From NCBI RefSeq assembly GCF_000485595.1, contig NW_014577381.1, forward strand, positions 121,651-167,244: 45,594 nucleotides of DNA. The letters are read 5' to 3'. A program made the translations under genes and the position numbers. Of this stretch, positions 1 through 11,260 are shown piece after piece (position 1 is the first letter of the stretch; every line of letters starts with the position of its first letter). The notes beneath the pieces are model-generated. The model worked only from the letters and a program-made list of their open reading frames with translations, had not been told where the DNA came from and searched no databases. The stretch comes from Priapulus caudatus. Taxonomy: Eukaryota > Priapulida > Priapulimorpha > Priapulimorphida > Priapulidae.

Positions 1-32
<32 letters not shown>

Positions 33-120
33 GTCTTTCTCCCTATCTCTCTCTCTCTCTTTCTCTTGCCCCCCCTCTCTCTCTCTCTCTCTCGTCTCCC
101 CCCCCCCCTCTCTCTCTCTA
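1..120. repeat. ATCT microsatellite and CT-rich tract
   Basis: Eight ATCT units are followed by polypyrimidine (CT and C runs) up to the splice acceptor of the next feature. It probably lies in the intron before the exon at 146 and supplies a very long pyrimidine tract. Confidence 0.9.
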
Positions 121-145
121 TCGATTAACACTCGCCATTTCGCAG

Positions 146-358
146 GAACCGGCCAACGCGACGGCGCCAGCGACCCCTCCCAGCCCGCAGCAGGCGGCCA
201 CCGACACCATCTACTACGCTCTGGGCATCGTCGGCGGCGCCGTCGTCGTTGTGTTGCTCATTGTCAGCTGCCGCGCCTGCATGCAAAGTTTCTACGAGTC
301 GGACGACGCCTACGCGAAGGCGAAGCGCAAACGCGCCGCCAACCCCGTACGCTTCTAA
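146..358 (+). CDS. Last exon of a single-pass membrane protein
   Basis: An AG acceptor (ATTTCGCAG) after a long pyrimidine tract opens a frame of 70 codons ending in TAA at 356-358, with no in-frame ATG at its start, so this is a terminal exon and not a whole gene. The encoded piece starts with a Pro/Ala/Thr-rich stalk (EPANATAPATPPSP), followed by one hydrophobic helix (YYALGIVGGAVVVVLLIVSC), a membrane-proximal Cys (CRAC) and a short basic tail ending in NPVRF. The likely topology is type I, with an extracellular stalk and cytoplasmic tail. GC-rich third positions contrast with the AT-rich flanks and support real coding. Earlier exons lie left of the window. I do not recognise the family; it could be an adhesion or receptor-like protein. 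Confidence 0.7.
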   Translation, partial: EPANATAPATPPSPQQAATDTIYYALGIVGGAVVVVLLIVSCRACMQSFYESDDAYAKAKRKRAANPVRF

Positions 359-359
359 C

Positions 360-805
360 GTCCGCGTCAGCATCTGCGTCAGCGTCTACGTCAGCGCCTA
401 CGTCAGCACCTGCATGCATCAGCATCTGCGTCCGCACCTATTTTAGTGCCTGCGTCAGCGCTTATGTAAGCGGCTGCGTCCGCACCTACGTGTTAGCGCC
501 TGCGTAGCATCTACGTCAGCGTCTGCGTCAGCACCTGCGTCAGCATCTGCGTCAGCATCTTCGTCAGCACCTGCATCAGCGCCGGAGTCAGCACTTATGT
601 CCGTGTCTGCGTCAGCACCTGCGTCAGCGCCTGCGTCCGCACCTGCATCAACGCCTGCGTCAGCATCTATGTCAGGGTCTGCGTCAGCATCTATGTTAGC
701 GCCTACGTCCGCACCTGCGTCAGCGCTTGCGTCAGCACCGATGAAAGCGCTTGCGTCAGGGTCTGTGTCAACACCTACGTCAGCGGCTGGTAGACGCGTT
801 TAAGC
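360..805. repeat. Degenerate GCGTCAGC minisatellite
   Basis: A tandem array of 6-base-multiple units built on GCGTCAGCACCT, GCGTCAGCATCT and GCGTCCGCACCT begins directly after the stop codon of the exon at 146-358. It probably lies in that gene's 3' UTR or just beyond it. The open frame at 597-803 (Ser/Ala/Pro repeats) is only a translation of the array. Confidence 0.85.
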
Positions 806-2970
806 ATGTGTTACTTACTTAGTGCCAAGCAGTACGCCACCTAGTGGTGGTTATATGTGTCTGTCTCGCTGTTTTTGCACAGACAAAACGACGAAGAACA
901 ATTCCAACTATACAATGTCTATCGCAAGAGGGCGTGCTATGTTTAGTGGGCATTCGGTCGAATTTTGGTTCATAGCTTAGCCGGGTTAATCGTATTCGGT
1001 GTTACATGGAACGCATCTTCTTTAACTTTCAATCAACGTCGGCAATCAGTTGGCCTCTTTACCTAGGGTTAAGTCACGTCAATTATCAACTAGACTACAT
1101 CGTAACCGAATTAACCCTCGTCAATGATCAGCGGGAATACAATAAGCGAGTTAAAGGTAGCTTCCCTCGAACTTTGAAGCGGCAAACATAAAATCAGGCA
1201 ATAATGAATTATTTTCAAAGCTAACGTTCAGTTAAAGTGTAGTGAGTTATTTACTTACGTTTTTACAGTGGTTTGTTACAAACATTTACGTGGTAAGTTC
1301 GAGGAAAGCTATCTTTAACTCACGACGAAAGTTATACGACGAAGTTAATTAAGATAGACCGCAGGTGTTATTTACTATGGTGGGTATTTACGACGAGGCT
1401 GAGTGGGGGTGCGCCTTCGTGACGATATAACGATGCGTTTAGGAGTTGATATTACCGATTTCCACGCATATAATAGTTTGTTCGTCGATGCAAATGAATG
1501 CCATTCAAAAAGATCTTTGATAAAATTGTCATTTTTAACCATGGCACTTTTGCTATCGTCGTAAAATCCCGAAAATATATGGTTAACCAGATTACAGTTT
1601 ATATTACAGTACATATTAATATAAAAATATTATAACATATTATACATATAATTAATGTGAATTAATGCACAATTTCACTCGGCTAGTTTAATGTGGCTTG
1701 GGTTAATGTGATCTAGCCTAATATTGTACACGGTCGAGAGAAAGTCCATCCACAAACGACGCGCGGTACTCAGAATTTGTCGAAAATAAATGTGAATGCT
1801 AACCAGAATGTAGCGTTGCATTATAACTTCCTTTAAAGGCTGCTGGTTATATATAGGCATTAAATTGATTCACTCTAGAATATGTCTGTGGTGAGCCCTG
1901 TTTACAGTTTGACACAACAAACATTGCAACTCAATGGTCAATTGAATGATATAATGTATATTGAAATAGAGAGCGAGAGGGGAGCAAATGGAGGGGGTAA
2001 TTGTGAGAGAGAGGCAGAAAGAGGGGAGAGAGATGTAAATAATACACATAAGTATAGTTAGCTCACAATCATCATCGCTGTATTTAAAAAGTTAGCAAAA
2101 TCAGTACAGATAACCACGACTAAGTCATATAGATACATTCTAGATTCTAGATAGATAGAGCTTCTTCACCATACCGATAAGATCTATTTTTCGAGAACTG
2201 ATTTGTGCAGTGATTTCCCATCAACAGCCAAATTGGAATCTAAAGCCATGAATACCGGAAAGAAGGAACAAATGAAAGCAATATTCTAAATAATGCATCA
2301 TGTCGATTATATCAGTCGTCAAGCTGTATCGCACTAAAGGGGCATGTGATAGGACAATATACATGTGACATTATATTAAGTAACTACCGTCATTAAAACT
2401 TTGAATAGCTGGCATCCTAGCTGTTATAAACCTTCTGTACACAGACCAAATGACATCATCTATACACATACGGCGAATCGCGCGTATACTATCGACTTAT
2501 ATCTATAATTTATTATTTCGTATTTACATTTCCTAAAAAGCACCTATGATGGGCAAGTAACCGGTCGACTAGCGGACAGATATTAATCTATTTACATAAT
2601 ATTATGAGGGAAACGACGCAGAAAAGATTCAAATCTCATGATAACAAACGCCGTGTTAACCCGTCCGATACCTATATGATCAGAGATAGATAATCACAAC
2701 CCCTTTGTCATTATATCTACCCCTGCTGTAACATACCCAAAACGAGCCGTATTGTAGAAAGTATCATATACAATCGAGAGAAACAAAATTGCTACTTGTT
2801 AAATATTTATAGCTTGGTTTTTTTTTAACTGTCGTTAACGTCAGCACACAAGGCGTCTAACGTAGACTTCAATTAATTGCATAGGCAATATAGTTAGCGT
2901 TCGCAGTCGATACCATCCATTGTTCATCAGTAGTTGTGACACATCTGAAACGTACGTGCAAAGAAATTAT
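806..2970. other. AT-rich intergenic stretch, nothing recognised
   Basis: Both strands were read. There are only short frames with no family resemblance and a short GAGA-rich patch near 1965-2035. No RNA gene or repeat family was recognised. Confidence 0.5.
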
Positions 2971-2974
2971 CGTT

Positions 2975-3047
2975 AGGTTATATCAAGAGTAGATAATAGG
3001 GAAGGAGTGTGACTTCAAAATACCTATTATCTACTCCTGGTTATATG
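2975..3047. repeat. Small hairpin element, copy 1
   Basis: An 18-base arm (AAGAGTAGATAATAGG) is answered by its near-perfect complement (CCTATTATCTACTCCT) about 25 bases later. The pair is bracketed by the direct repeat GGTTATAT, which looks like a target-site duplication. It is the same type as the elements near 14.6, 15.8 and 16.5 kb. Confidence 0.6.
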
Positions 3048-3191
3048 AAACGCTTTTCACTTAATCGCTTTGTTATAATCTCGTTGTTATTATCTCCGTA
3101 ATATATCGAATTTCGCAGTTTGGCATTAATCAAATTTCCGCTTAAAATTCGCTATTATGTAGTTGATCATGACGCAGGATAATATCTTTTA

Positions 3192-3196
<5 letters not shown>

Positions 3197-3252
<56 letters not shown>
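3197..3252. repeat. (GT)n microsatellite
   Basis: An uninterrupted GT array leads directly into the TCC-rich array that follows. Cys-Val and His-Thr frames here are repeat translations. Confidence 0.95.
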
Positions 3253-3255
<3 letters not shown>

Positions 3256-3545
3256 CTTTTTCCTCCTCCTCCTCTTCTTCCTCCTCCTCCTTCTCCTCCC
3301 CTTCCTCCTCCTCCTCCTCCTCTCCCTCCTTCTCTTCCTCCTCCCCTTCCTCCTCCTCTTCCTCCCCCTCCTCCTCCTCCCCTCCTCCTCCTCTTCCTTT
3401 CCTTCCTCCTCCTCCTTCTCTCCTTCCTTCTCCTCCTCCTGCTCTTCCTTCTCCTCCCCCTCCTTCTCCTCCTCCTCCCCTTCCTCCTCCTCCTCCTGCG
3501 CTTCCTCCTCCTCCTCCTCCTCTACTTCCTCCTCCTCCTCCTGCT
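3253..3545. repeat. (TCC)n polypyrimidine array
   Basis: Interrupted TCC/TTCC array. A longer copy lies at 19710-20105. All Pro/Ser/Leu and Glu/Gly frames across it are artefacts. Confidence 0.95.
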
Positions 3546-4435
3546 CCGCATCCAACCAACTCTCGGCCTCTGCTCATGCCCAGCCATGAAACATGACTGT
3601 CCCTCGCCTAACCTGCATGTAATCAGAAGTCCATCCATTTTTTTTTTTTTTATAGTTTGTATAATTTGTATTATTTTTATTTTTATTTTATTAAATATTT
3701 TATTGATAGACGACTAATTATTATTTTATTTATTGATAGACTCCTGATGTAATTCATTTAGCTTCTTCAACGCGTAGTCACGTACAAATTCTTTTCCCGT
3801 TATGGGGACGTGAAGTGTTAGGTGTGGGTAGGAGCAAGTTGAGTGTAAGCGCATGCGCAGTTGAGGTTGGGCAGAAAATGCGCCCTTGACACTAACCCCC
3901 AACGGAGCCAACGTGATGAGTCTATGAATACAGGCAAGGGACTTTGACCATAATTCTTCTACGATGGGAATAAGCTACATGACCATTTTCCATGGCAACA
4001 CGCACGATGCAAAAAGTACCAGTTTATTCGACTGAGCATTTTGCCAGCACCGCCCGCCATGCCATTAGCAAACAACCACTCCCCCCATAATGTCTTTGCG
4101 CTAATGGACCTTTGCTCCCGCTCTCCGTTATTTCCGGCAAAACGATGGGAATTTCGGGAAAATGCCACCACGGGAAACCAATGGGATTTTGGTATGGGCG
4201 CGGCTGGAAAATAACCCATGGGAAGACTTCCCAATTATTTAGCGGTGGTCAGCGTGATGGGATCCAATAGATCGCGAACCTTACAGTGTAGAGACGCGGC
4301 ACTGCATCTGCGCAGTAACCATAGAAATGTTATAGATAACCTATATATTTCTATTCTATTCTATTATATATATTGCTATAATATATTTCTATTATATTCT
4401 AGATTATCTCTATTACTTCTATGGCAGTAACTAAC

Positions 4436-4590
4436 CCGATCACTTCGAGAATTCCGTCTGCAATGATGAACATCTCTCTCGCGACTTCGCCCTTCCTGCA
4501 GATGAGATCACCGGGAGTGAAGATGGACCCCTTCATCTTCAGCACGAGATCGTGTAGAAACTCCGGCTGGCACTCTTGAAATATCGTCAC
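4436..4590 (-). CDS. CNG channel exon: first half of CNBD
   Basis: This exon of 155 bases (51 codons plus 2 bases) encodes the end of the C-linker/CNBD helix and the first strands of the CNBD beta-roll of a cyclic nucleotide-gated cation channel. Typical family strings are VTIFQECQPEFLHDLVLKMK, FTPGDLICRKGEVAREMFII and GILEV. Acceptor CTTGCCGCAG precedes GTGACG; the donor is GG followed by GTTAGT. It starts in phase 0 and leaves GG, which combines with the first G of the exon at 29876-29962 to give Gly. The protein binds cGMP or cAMP in the cytosol and gates a plasma-membrane channel. Oddity: the exon that should follow lies at higher coordinates on the same strand, against the direction of transcription. 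Confidence 0.9.
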
Positions 4591-5033
4591 CTGCGGCAAG
4601 ATGAGGCGTCAGCGCGCATGCGAGGGGGACTGGGAAGTGGGTGGAGGGCTGTCTGTGATCTATGCGTTAATGAATACATGTAACTTGAGAGAGCACGCGG
4701 ACGTGTGAGTGATGAGTCTGTGTGTATAAGGTTCGTATATACGATCACCCTCTGGGCGTTGAGAAATGATCGCCAGCGTGTCCAGACGATGAATTAATCA
4801 TAGCTGAGAATAATTAGCGGTTGTGTAATTAGATGTTCAGTGGCTTAATGGATAGAGCGATATCGTGTAGCCAACGTTGGACAAACACGAGCGAGCGCTG
4901 ATGGTATTATGTGGGGGCAAGATCATGTTGAAACCTGGCTTTGCGTTTTGATCGATGAACATTTACATTACGGGGGATAAAGATCAATGCATAGTCGCGT
5001 TCACATTTTCCAACTCAATCATACTGATAGTCA

Positions 5034-5095
5034 GTTGGTCGGTCGGTCGGTCGGTCGGTCGGTCGGTCGGTCGGTCGGTCGGTCGGTCGGTCGGT
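5034..5095. repeat. (GGTC)n microsatellite
   Basis: About 15 GGTC units at the right edge of block P. A similar array occurs at 26758-26824 at the edge of block S. Confidence 0.95.
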
Positions 5096-5840
5096 AAAAT
5101 AGAATGAGGAGCTCAATTTTTCATTTAGCTACGCTATTATAGTCGAAAGAACACCAGACTTAGCCACGCCAGACTACACGTCAAGTTTATTGCTCGACCC
5201 GACACGAAGGAGGAAGTGACAACATACGCGCAGTCGCGCACGCGTAGTACACGTCGAGACAACATACGGTATTGTCTATGCACGTAACTTCCTGTAGTGA
5301 CTCCCTGGCGCCACTCTTCTTTTCAATTATAATTAAACCAACTCAAAAGAATATCTACATGTACTTTACAAGCCACCATCGTACATGTATAAATTAAACA
5401 TTAGAGGTGATAAATGACAAATTCACCAACTTTGCCGATCAATAACCTTGTAATGGTCATGTCCATACAGGATACGCAATATACCGTAATGTGTATATTT
5501 GGTCAGTCCAAAGTTATACTACAGTCACCCCATCAGAGAGCTTAGCATCACCAGTCACACACACAGCCCTACTTCCAACTTACCGCAATACTTCCATCAT
5601 ACCAGAATTATACGCGCTACCAGTAACCACGTAAACACATAAGGAAGCACATGTTGATGAGTACAAATATCGTCGCTCGCGCCTTGGTCGGCCTCCCTCG
5701 AGACAATGATCAACTACATCTGAATTCACACAATGCGACAGACCCCCCTGGAGGTACTGGGATATTCACGACACCAGGAATGTACGTAGAATCTGGAGAA
5801 CCTCTATCTAGAGTCGGCGGGGTTTTTATAACGCTGGGAA
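5096..5840. other. 3' flank of the retroelement, nothing recognised
   Basis: This lies downstream of the minus-strand retroelement and should hold its 3' LTR if one survives. I found no matching sequence on the other side of the element. The frame at 5651-5896 (+) is a shadow of the integrase tail repeats. Confidence 0.4.
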
Positions 5841-6900
5841 TCTCGGGGGGGGGGTCTGGAGGATCACCGGAGCCTGGAGGATCACCGGAGCCTTGACCAA
5901 CATTTTCCTCGTTATCGTCGTCTTCATCGGATGAGTCGACATCCGCAGGAGAAGAATGTCGTCCACTCTTGACAACAGGAACTTTATAACAGTCAGACTG
6001 TCTGCCCCTATATGATTGGCGACGAAGTTGGGAACCGGCAAACTTTCTAATACTACACTAACTTCCCCCAATGTTCACAACCAGATACCTATCACGAGCA
6101 TGTGACTTATTGCGATCCGATCGCAAATACACCGGATCACCAATCCCAATATGCCCCGATCGGGGAGCAAGTCCACTTTGTGTGTTCGATTTTTTACTTA
6201 ATGGGTGGTTTGAACACCTCAACTCATGTTGACGTAGTATGATTTGGCTGTCGTCAATAGTTATCTGTTTGTGGGTGAACTGGTCACGCTATTTCTCAAC
6301 CGGGTATTCAATCGTGCAACAGCAATCGATAACATGACAGGCGAAACAGCACGGCAAGAGGAATCTTGACTTAAAATTTCCTCTTTCAATTTCTGTATCG
6401 CTTTTTCGGCTACCGGGTTTTTGTTTACATTCTTGGTTCTACCTAACTCCAACGTAATGTGATGGCGTGACAGGAGTTCATCATTAACCAGTGCGGCAAA
6501 ACCAGGTGCCAGATCCGTTCGCACAACAGCAGGGGGTCTCTCAAGAGGACGTAACCTTATACACAACTGCAATATCGCATCCCTAAGCGTTTCATGACGT
6601 TTGTTTTCCACAAATGTGGCCACGGTATAAGATGTAACATACTCTCGAACCATCAGAATCATCTGACGCTCACATCTGATGACATCCGCAGCAAACAAAT
6701 ACCCTACACATTCAGGTGGATCGCATGTATTCTGTTCACTGGTCATTTGTGGAAATTTCTTGAGAGAAGCACACTGATGACAACCCTGCGTGACCTGCCC
6801 TATCGTTTTGCCCAGACCCAAAGCGTAGAAATATCGTTAAGCAACGGATTTCAACTGGTAAGCAGAGGGATGGCCCAACTTGATATGCAGAGCAGTAAGG
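5840..6900 (-). pseudogene. Integrase of the Ty3-like element, broken
   Basis: Reading leftward there is an HHCC zinc-binding part (ending CHQC), then the catalytic core with candidate acidic residues in AADVIRCE, RTDLAPGF and NPVAEKA; the last two are 35 residues apart, matching a DD35E core. The C-terminal piece contains GDPVYLRSDRNKSHARDRYL and an acidic tail with repeated GSGDPP. An in-frame TAA interrupts the zinc-binding part and at least two frame changes break the tail. The enzyme would have inserted element cDNA into chromosomes. Confidence 0.85.
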
Positions 6901-7007
6901 AAGCTTTCACTTCACTTCCAATACACTCACGAGACGGGGACAATGGTACCTCACGTTCACTACAAGTAAACCATCTCTAGACAGGGTAGCTATGCCTAAG
7001 TAACGTT

Positions 7008-7690
7008 TTACGTCTTTGACATTTGTGAGCCCTGACGCAGATGAGCGCATGTACGGCGCGAATTAGCACATTCTGACTGAATAGCTAACCAAGCAGACCT
7101 ACTAGTGAACGGCATTTTGACAGACCCATCCAAAACTTCCTTTGTAGACACGTGACGCACAACGGAGTCCTCAATTTGTTGAACAAATGAATAGACTTGA
7201 CATGCAGGATTCTCACACTTTGGTGCGTTACGACTAGCGAAGTCTGATGGTAATATGGCTGACCCGCTAACGTATCTGACTGACATCTGATACCGACTAG
7301 CCGTAGACAAGAATGACAGAACTCTGGGACTGGCAGAGAACTGACCCCTACACAGCTTCTCATATGCCTGCACACACGGTTTGCTGTCAGTGAAAACACA
7401 TGCGTTTAAAGAAGACTGAATAACGTACTCACTGAAATGTTTTATGAAAGCGGCAATCGACAAAGCCTAGATTTCACATGGTAACCAGTTCACTTGGTTT
7501 TTGCGTACTTTTGCACTAAAGAACCCGGCGAGTAACACCTTAGACCCGCGGGTAGCATACACGGTGGCCCCAGACCATATCTCTTGACTGACCCATCTGT
7601 AACAATCCAGAGTTGATCCTCTGCCCTGGGTAGAGTAATGGAGCGAGTAGTACCTAATGCATCCTGGGCCTTCTTGAAGGCACTATGTAG
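7008..7690 (-). pseudogene. RNase H region of the Ty3-like element
   Basis: The strings [20 protein letters not shown] and [14 protein letters not shown] are typical RNase H segments following RT in Ty3-like polyproteins. An in-frame TAG near 7467 lies between them. The part after the stop also carries the connection to the integrase ([14 protein letters not shown]). Confidence 0.85.
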
Positions 7691-7699
7691 GTCATCGGT

Positions 7700-9199
7700 T
7701 CACATAATCAATTCTTTTGATTCTCGTCCCGCAACTGCGTCATCCAACGGAGCTAACAGGGATGCACTGCCCTGAATTACCCTGGCGAGGACTTTAAACG
7801 CACCAATGAAGGAACGCAGACCTGACACCTGAGTATGGGCACAACACGCAGATAGAGCAGCAACACGATGTGGGCTAGTACGAATAGTACCCAGTTCCCA
7901 AATCCACCCCAAAATTGACATCCGTTTTGGAGCGATAACCGTTTTGGATGCAGACAAATTCAAGCTGCACTTCTGTAAGGCAGACAGCACCCTTTCCCAT
8001 GCACCGAGTAACTCCTCAGGAGTGTTTCCTCCCACATACAAATCATCAGCCACTTTGGCTACCACACCTTCTTCTACCAAGTCGCCCAGTACCCGACATG
8101 TCAGTTCCTCCAGTGCTGTTCCCGAACCTGGTATGCGCATGGCTGAATGAACGTAAACTGTAACACCCTTGAACGGAGTGACAGTACCGCAATACTGCAT
8201 GGACTCCCGGGAAAGTGGAATCTGGTGAAAGACCTTCGTAAGATCAGTCACAATAATATATCTCCACCGGGCAATCTGTCTCAGAGTAGAATCGACATCC
8301 GGCATCAAAGACGGTTGAGGTTTACTGTACCGACCTACCTCAGCAAACGCTGTGACTAATCTAAACCCGCCACAACGTTTTTTTACAAGAAATTACGGGC
8401 TAACATACTCGACACAGACTCCAATGTCCTCCGGTCGCTTGAACACACCAATCTTCTCCAGATCGTCGAACTGATTCTGAAGTTCAACTAGTTGATTGCG
8501 AGAATATTGGTGTGTCCGTCCCTTACGCTGTGGAGAAAGTACAGGGCTCATGTTAACTATTGCTTGAAATGGTCCAACTGCCCCGTTGTAACCCTTGAAC
8601 ACGGGATTGAATACGTCGTCATATTTCCGAAGACCGTCTGTAAATTTTGTCTTCCACTCCCCCGTTAGTATACTGTCTGGATTAACTTGCACTTGATCCG
8701 AATAACTCTCAGTAGACTCTCCGGGACTAGTGTTCGACGATAGACATGGATGTGTCGCCGATGTTGTGTCAGACTCTTGTGTTGGCCTGTGAGCCGTGAC
8801 TACGTCGGATGCTTCCTCAGCCATTGTTGCACGCACTGTCGCAATGTGTTCATTGCGGCAAAATGTATTGAGTTCTCCCGCCAAATTTGGTATGCGAACC
8901 ACACCAGATACACTCGAGACTAAGCCAGGCTGAGGCCAGAGATCAGACTGTTTCTCAGCACATCGGTGGGGCTCAATAGCCAGCAAGTCATCAGAATCGC
9001 ATAGTTCGTCTGGAATCTTTACTTCTAAGAACCCCCCCCCCCAGGCCAAACAGTAGTTGTGTGAATGGGTGCACTCAACACGTGAGCTCTCCGAATAATA
9101 CATGCAGTCTGTCACTCGGAGACTGTAGCGAGCCATATTTGAAAACGGAATCATTGCCAACAGTAATTTGTCACTGTGCCGGTCGAATTGAAATATCAT
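7700..9199 (-). pseudogene. Reverse transcriptase of the Ty3-like element
   Basis: Two frames cover it: an upstream part (about 9199-8393) with the acidic linker and the start of the fingers, and a downstream part (8308-7700, extended in another frame to about 8355) with [16 protein letters not shown], the GTALEEL segment and the catalytic VADDLYVGG. The break coincides with a run of seven A/T bases, a common place for both replication slippage and sequencing error. [16 protein letters not shown] marks the thumb/connection. Confidence 0.88.
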
Positions 9200-9811
9200 T
9201 TTGTTCCATGAATCCCACCCGCCAAAATATCCGTGTCCAAATTCTCCACGACCAAGCCTTCAAAATGAAGTCTATGTCCATCACGAGTGAAAAACAAACG
9301 AGTCTCCCCCCATCACTTTCAATGGGGATAACCCATCAGCCTGGTGAGCGAACTGCGAACTGCTAGTAATGTTGGCGCCTATGCGAACAGCAGTAGATGC
9401 ACGGATCATGTTCCCAGTTGCCCCACAGTCCATAGTCACACGAACTGGGTGATGGGCACAAAACACAGCAAGATATGGGGACTGGTGAATCTGAACTCTG
9501 CTGACAGTGTCTTCCAAATAACGATCACACCCTTCATCTTCAACCTCGTCAGCGTCACATGGGCTAAGCACTTGACGAGCTCTTGCCATATACTTTCTAT
9601 CTTGTGCAGGTAGGAATGTACACATGCTGAAAAAATGATTACTGGGGCGTCCAGCTTCTTTACACAAAGGGCACAACCTCGTCACACCGTGCCTTGTAGT
9701 GGAAGGTTGTCTTGATTGTTGAAACGACCTTAATCTAGTCGAGTTGGATATATCGGCCCGCATAGCTATAGCATCCTCTGATGTATGAAGTTTCTCTAAC
9801 AAAGAGTCCAA
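9200..9811 (-). pseudogene. Gag zinc knuckle and protease of the Ty3-like element
   Basis: A single-frame segment holds a zinc-knuckle-like CPLCKEAGRPSNHFFSMC (Cys-Cys-His-Cys) followed by an aspartic protease with the active-site string MDCGATGNMI and the flap region SSQFAHQADG. The protease then continues in another frame ([18 protein letters not shown]) and hits a TGA near 9170. The protease would cleave the Gag-Pol polyprotein. Confidence 0.85.
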
Positions 9812-10497
9812 CGCTTGTTATATTTTGGGTTTTATAGACGCCAATGTACGTGATCGTAGTTGGAAGTTCTGGGTAGATAAGCCGCAACCATGTAAGCGCT
9901 GTCAAGTTCTCAAGTGACGAGGAAAGCTCCTCATCTTCATCTGGTACTTCGTTATGATGTGAAATTCTCATATCCCTACTCAGTAAATTGTCATCAACAA
10001 ATGCCATAAGTCTCTCATACAAATCTTCTGGTCTTTCGTTTGGCTCTAGCTTGATAGAATCAAAGTCAATAAAATGGGCGTCTGTTGACTGGAATCCAAA
10101 ATGTAAACGGATCGTCTGCCATATGTTTTCAATGGAAGTAGAGTTCTTCACAATAGTATTGCGAGATATAACCGGGCAGTAATTGGCCACTTGTCCCAGC
10201 ATCAATTCAAGCACGCTTACTTTTTGGTGTGCTGTACGTCGGTGAGCCCCCGATACGTCTTCATCGTCGTCCACAAACCCACTGGAGTGGAGCATTACGT
10301 GTATTTTTCTCCCAATGGACGCCATCGCCGAGAAATTGGGCAAAATTTGCGTCCAACGATAATGTATCTGGCAAGTTCTGTCTCCAATTCTCGAAAGAGT
10401 TCACAGTTTCAATTTTACTCAAACACCACTGCTTCGGTGTCCGTGTCGCCGCCATCTCGGAAAAATCAGCCGATACACCCGCCGGTAGTGCGTCCAC
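9735..10497 (-). pseudogene. Gag-like region of the Ty3-like element
   Basis: Two overlapping frames with a change near 10330. The larger one contains [18 protein letters not shown] and [17 protein letters not shown], typical of capsid-like Gag proteins of this group, and an acidic stretch. The start is uncertain; the frame begins near 10497 with [15 protein letters not shown]. Confidence 0.75.
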
Positions 10498-10499
10498 AG

Positions 10500-10860
10500 T
10501 AATTTCAATTTACGGTGAGACTAATGCATAAATGCGATGCTAGTGTTCAGACACACGAAGTCCAGAACTTTATCTCTAGAGACGTGAAGTCGAGAACTGC
10601 CTGCCTGTATTCTTTGTTCAATGCCCACGTTTAGCGTGATCTAAATTATCTATATTAACAGCATTAGCGGCATCACCGCAGTGTAAAAATACGTAAACAC
10701 GAAACTTTAATTTAGAAAAACGAGCTGATAAAGCTTGTTTTTGTCTTGATTCACAATGAACTCATTGTTTCAGGCAGCGATTTGGTTACATCCTCGCTAA
10801 CAGCAAATCTTTATTGTTCTCCTCCCTTTTCTTTCTTATGCGTTTACTTCGTTCTCTCCG
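10500..10860. other. 5' flank of the retroelement, nothing recognised
   Basis: This is where the 5' LTR of the minus-strand element would be expected. No similarity to 5096-5840 was seen. No gene recognised. Confidence 0.4.
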
Positions 10861-10977
10861 CCTTTCGCCCCCTCTCTCTTTCTCTTCTCATTATACTCTC
10901 ACGTTTTGTACGCTCCGCCTGTCTATCCTTCTTCGCTATCCTTTTAGGTCGCCCCCACCCTGACTCTTTCGCTCGCT

Positions 10978-11016
<39 letters not shown>

Positions 11017-11260
11017 CTAAAAGATCTCTCTCTCTTCTCTCTCTCCTCTCTCTCTCTCTCCCTCTCTCTGTTTAAATATGGCTTTCCTCTCTCTCTCCTC
11101 TCTCTCTCTTCTCTCTCTTCTCTCTCTCTTCTATCTACCTTTCCTTCTCTCTGGCGCGCAGACTCTCTCTCTCTTCCTCTCGATCTTTACTCATCTTCTC
11201 TTCTCTCTCTCTCTCTGTTTCTCTTTCTCGCTCTTTCTCGCGCATGACTTGATCGATCTG
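10860..11260. repeat. CT-rich simple repeat tract
   Basis: Long (CT)n and TCTCTC stretches broken by short unique pieces. Ser/Leu frames across it are artefacts. Confidence 0.9.

Larger units (their letters stand above)
3253..5033. repeat. Duplicated block P, copy 1
   Basis: From the TCC array through the CNBD exon to CATACTGATAGTCAGTT this block recurs at 19710-21587. Differences are mostly single-base gains and losses, often in short homopolymers. This copy keeps an intact exon reading frame at 4436-4590 and appears to be the cleaner one. Its right edge is the (GGTC)n array, exactly where the other copy runs into the N gap. Confidence 0.9.
5840..10500 (-). mobile_element. Decayed Ty3/gypsy-like LTR retroelement
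   Basis: On the minus strand the order is gag, zinc knuckle, protease, reverse transcriptase, RNase H, integrase and an integrase C-terminal tail, which is the Ty3/gypsy (and BEL) order. Sequence style of the protease (DCGATGNMI), RT (VADDLYVGG) and integrase points to the Ty3-like families common in marine invertebrates. The coding region changes frame many times (for example near 10330, 9285, 8350, 6910 and 6030) and has in-frame stops, including TAG near 7467, TGA near 9170 and TAA near 6838. Part of this may be sequence error, but substitution-type stops argue for true decay. No LTR pair, primer-binding site or target duplication could be recognised. Confidence 0.88.

Noticed and set aside
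3163-3717. Frames of 130-184 codons on both strands
   Set aside because: They are translations of the GT and TCC arrays in every frame (poly Cys-Val, Pro, Ser, Leu, Glu).
4838-4870. tRNA-like A box (TGGCTTAATGGATAG) in block P
   Set aside because: No B box or cloverleaf follows within tRNA distance in either copy.
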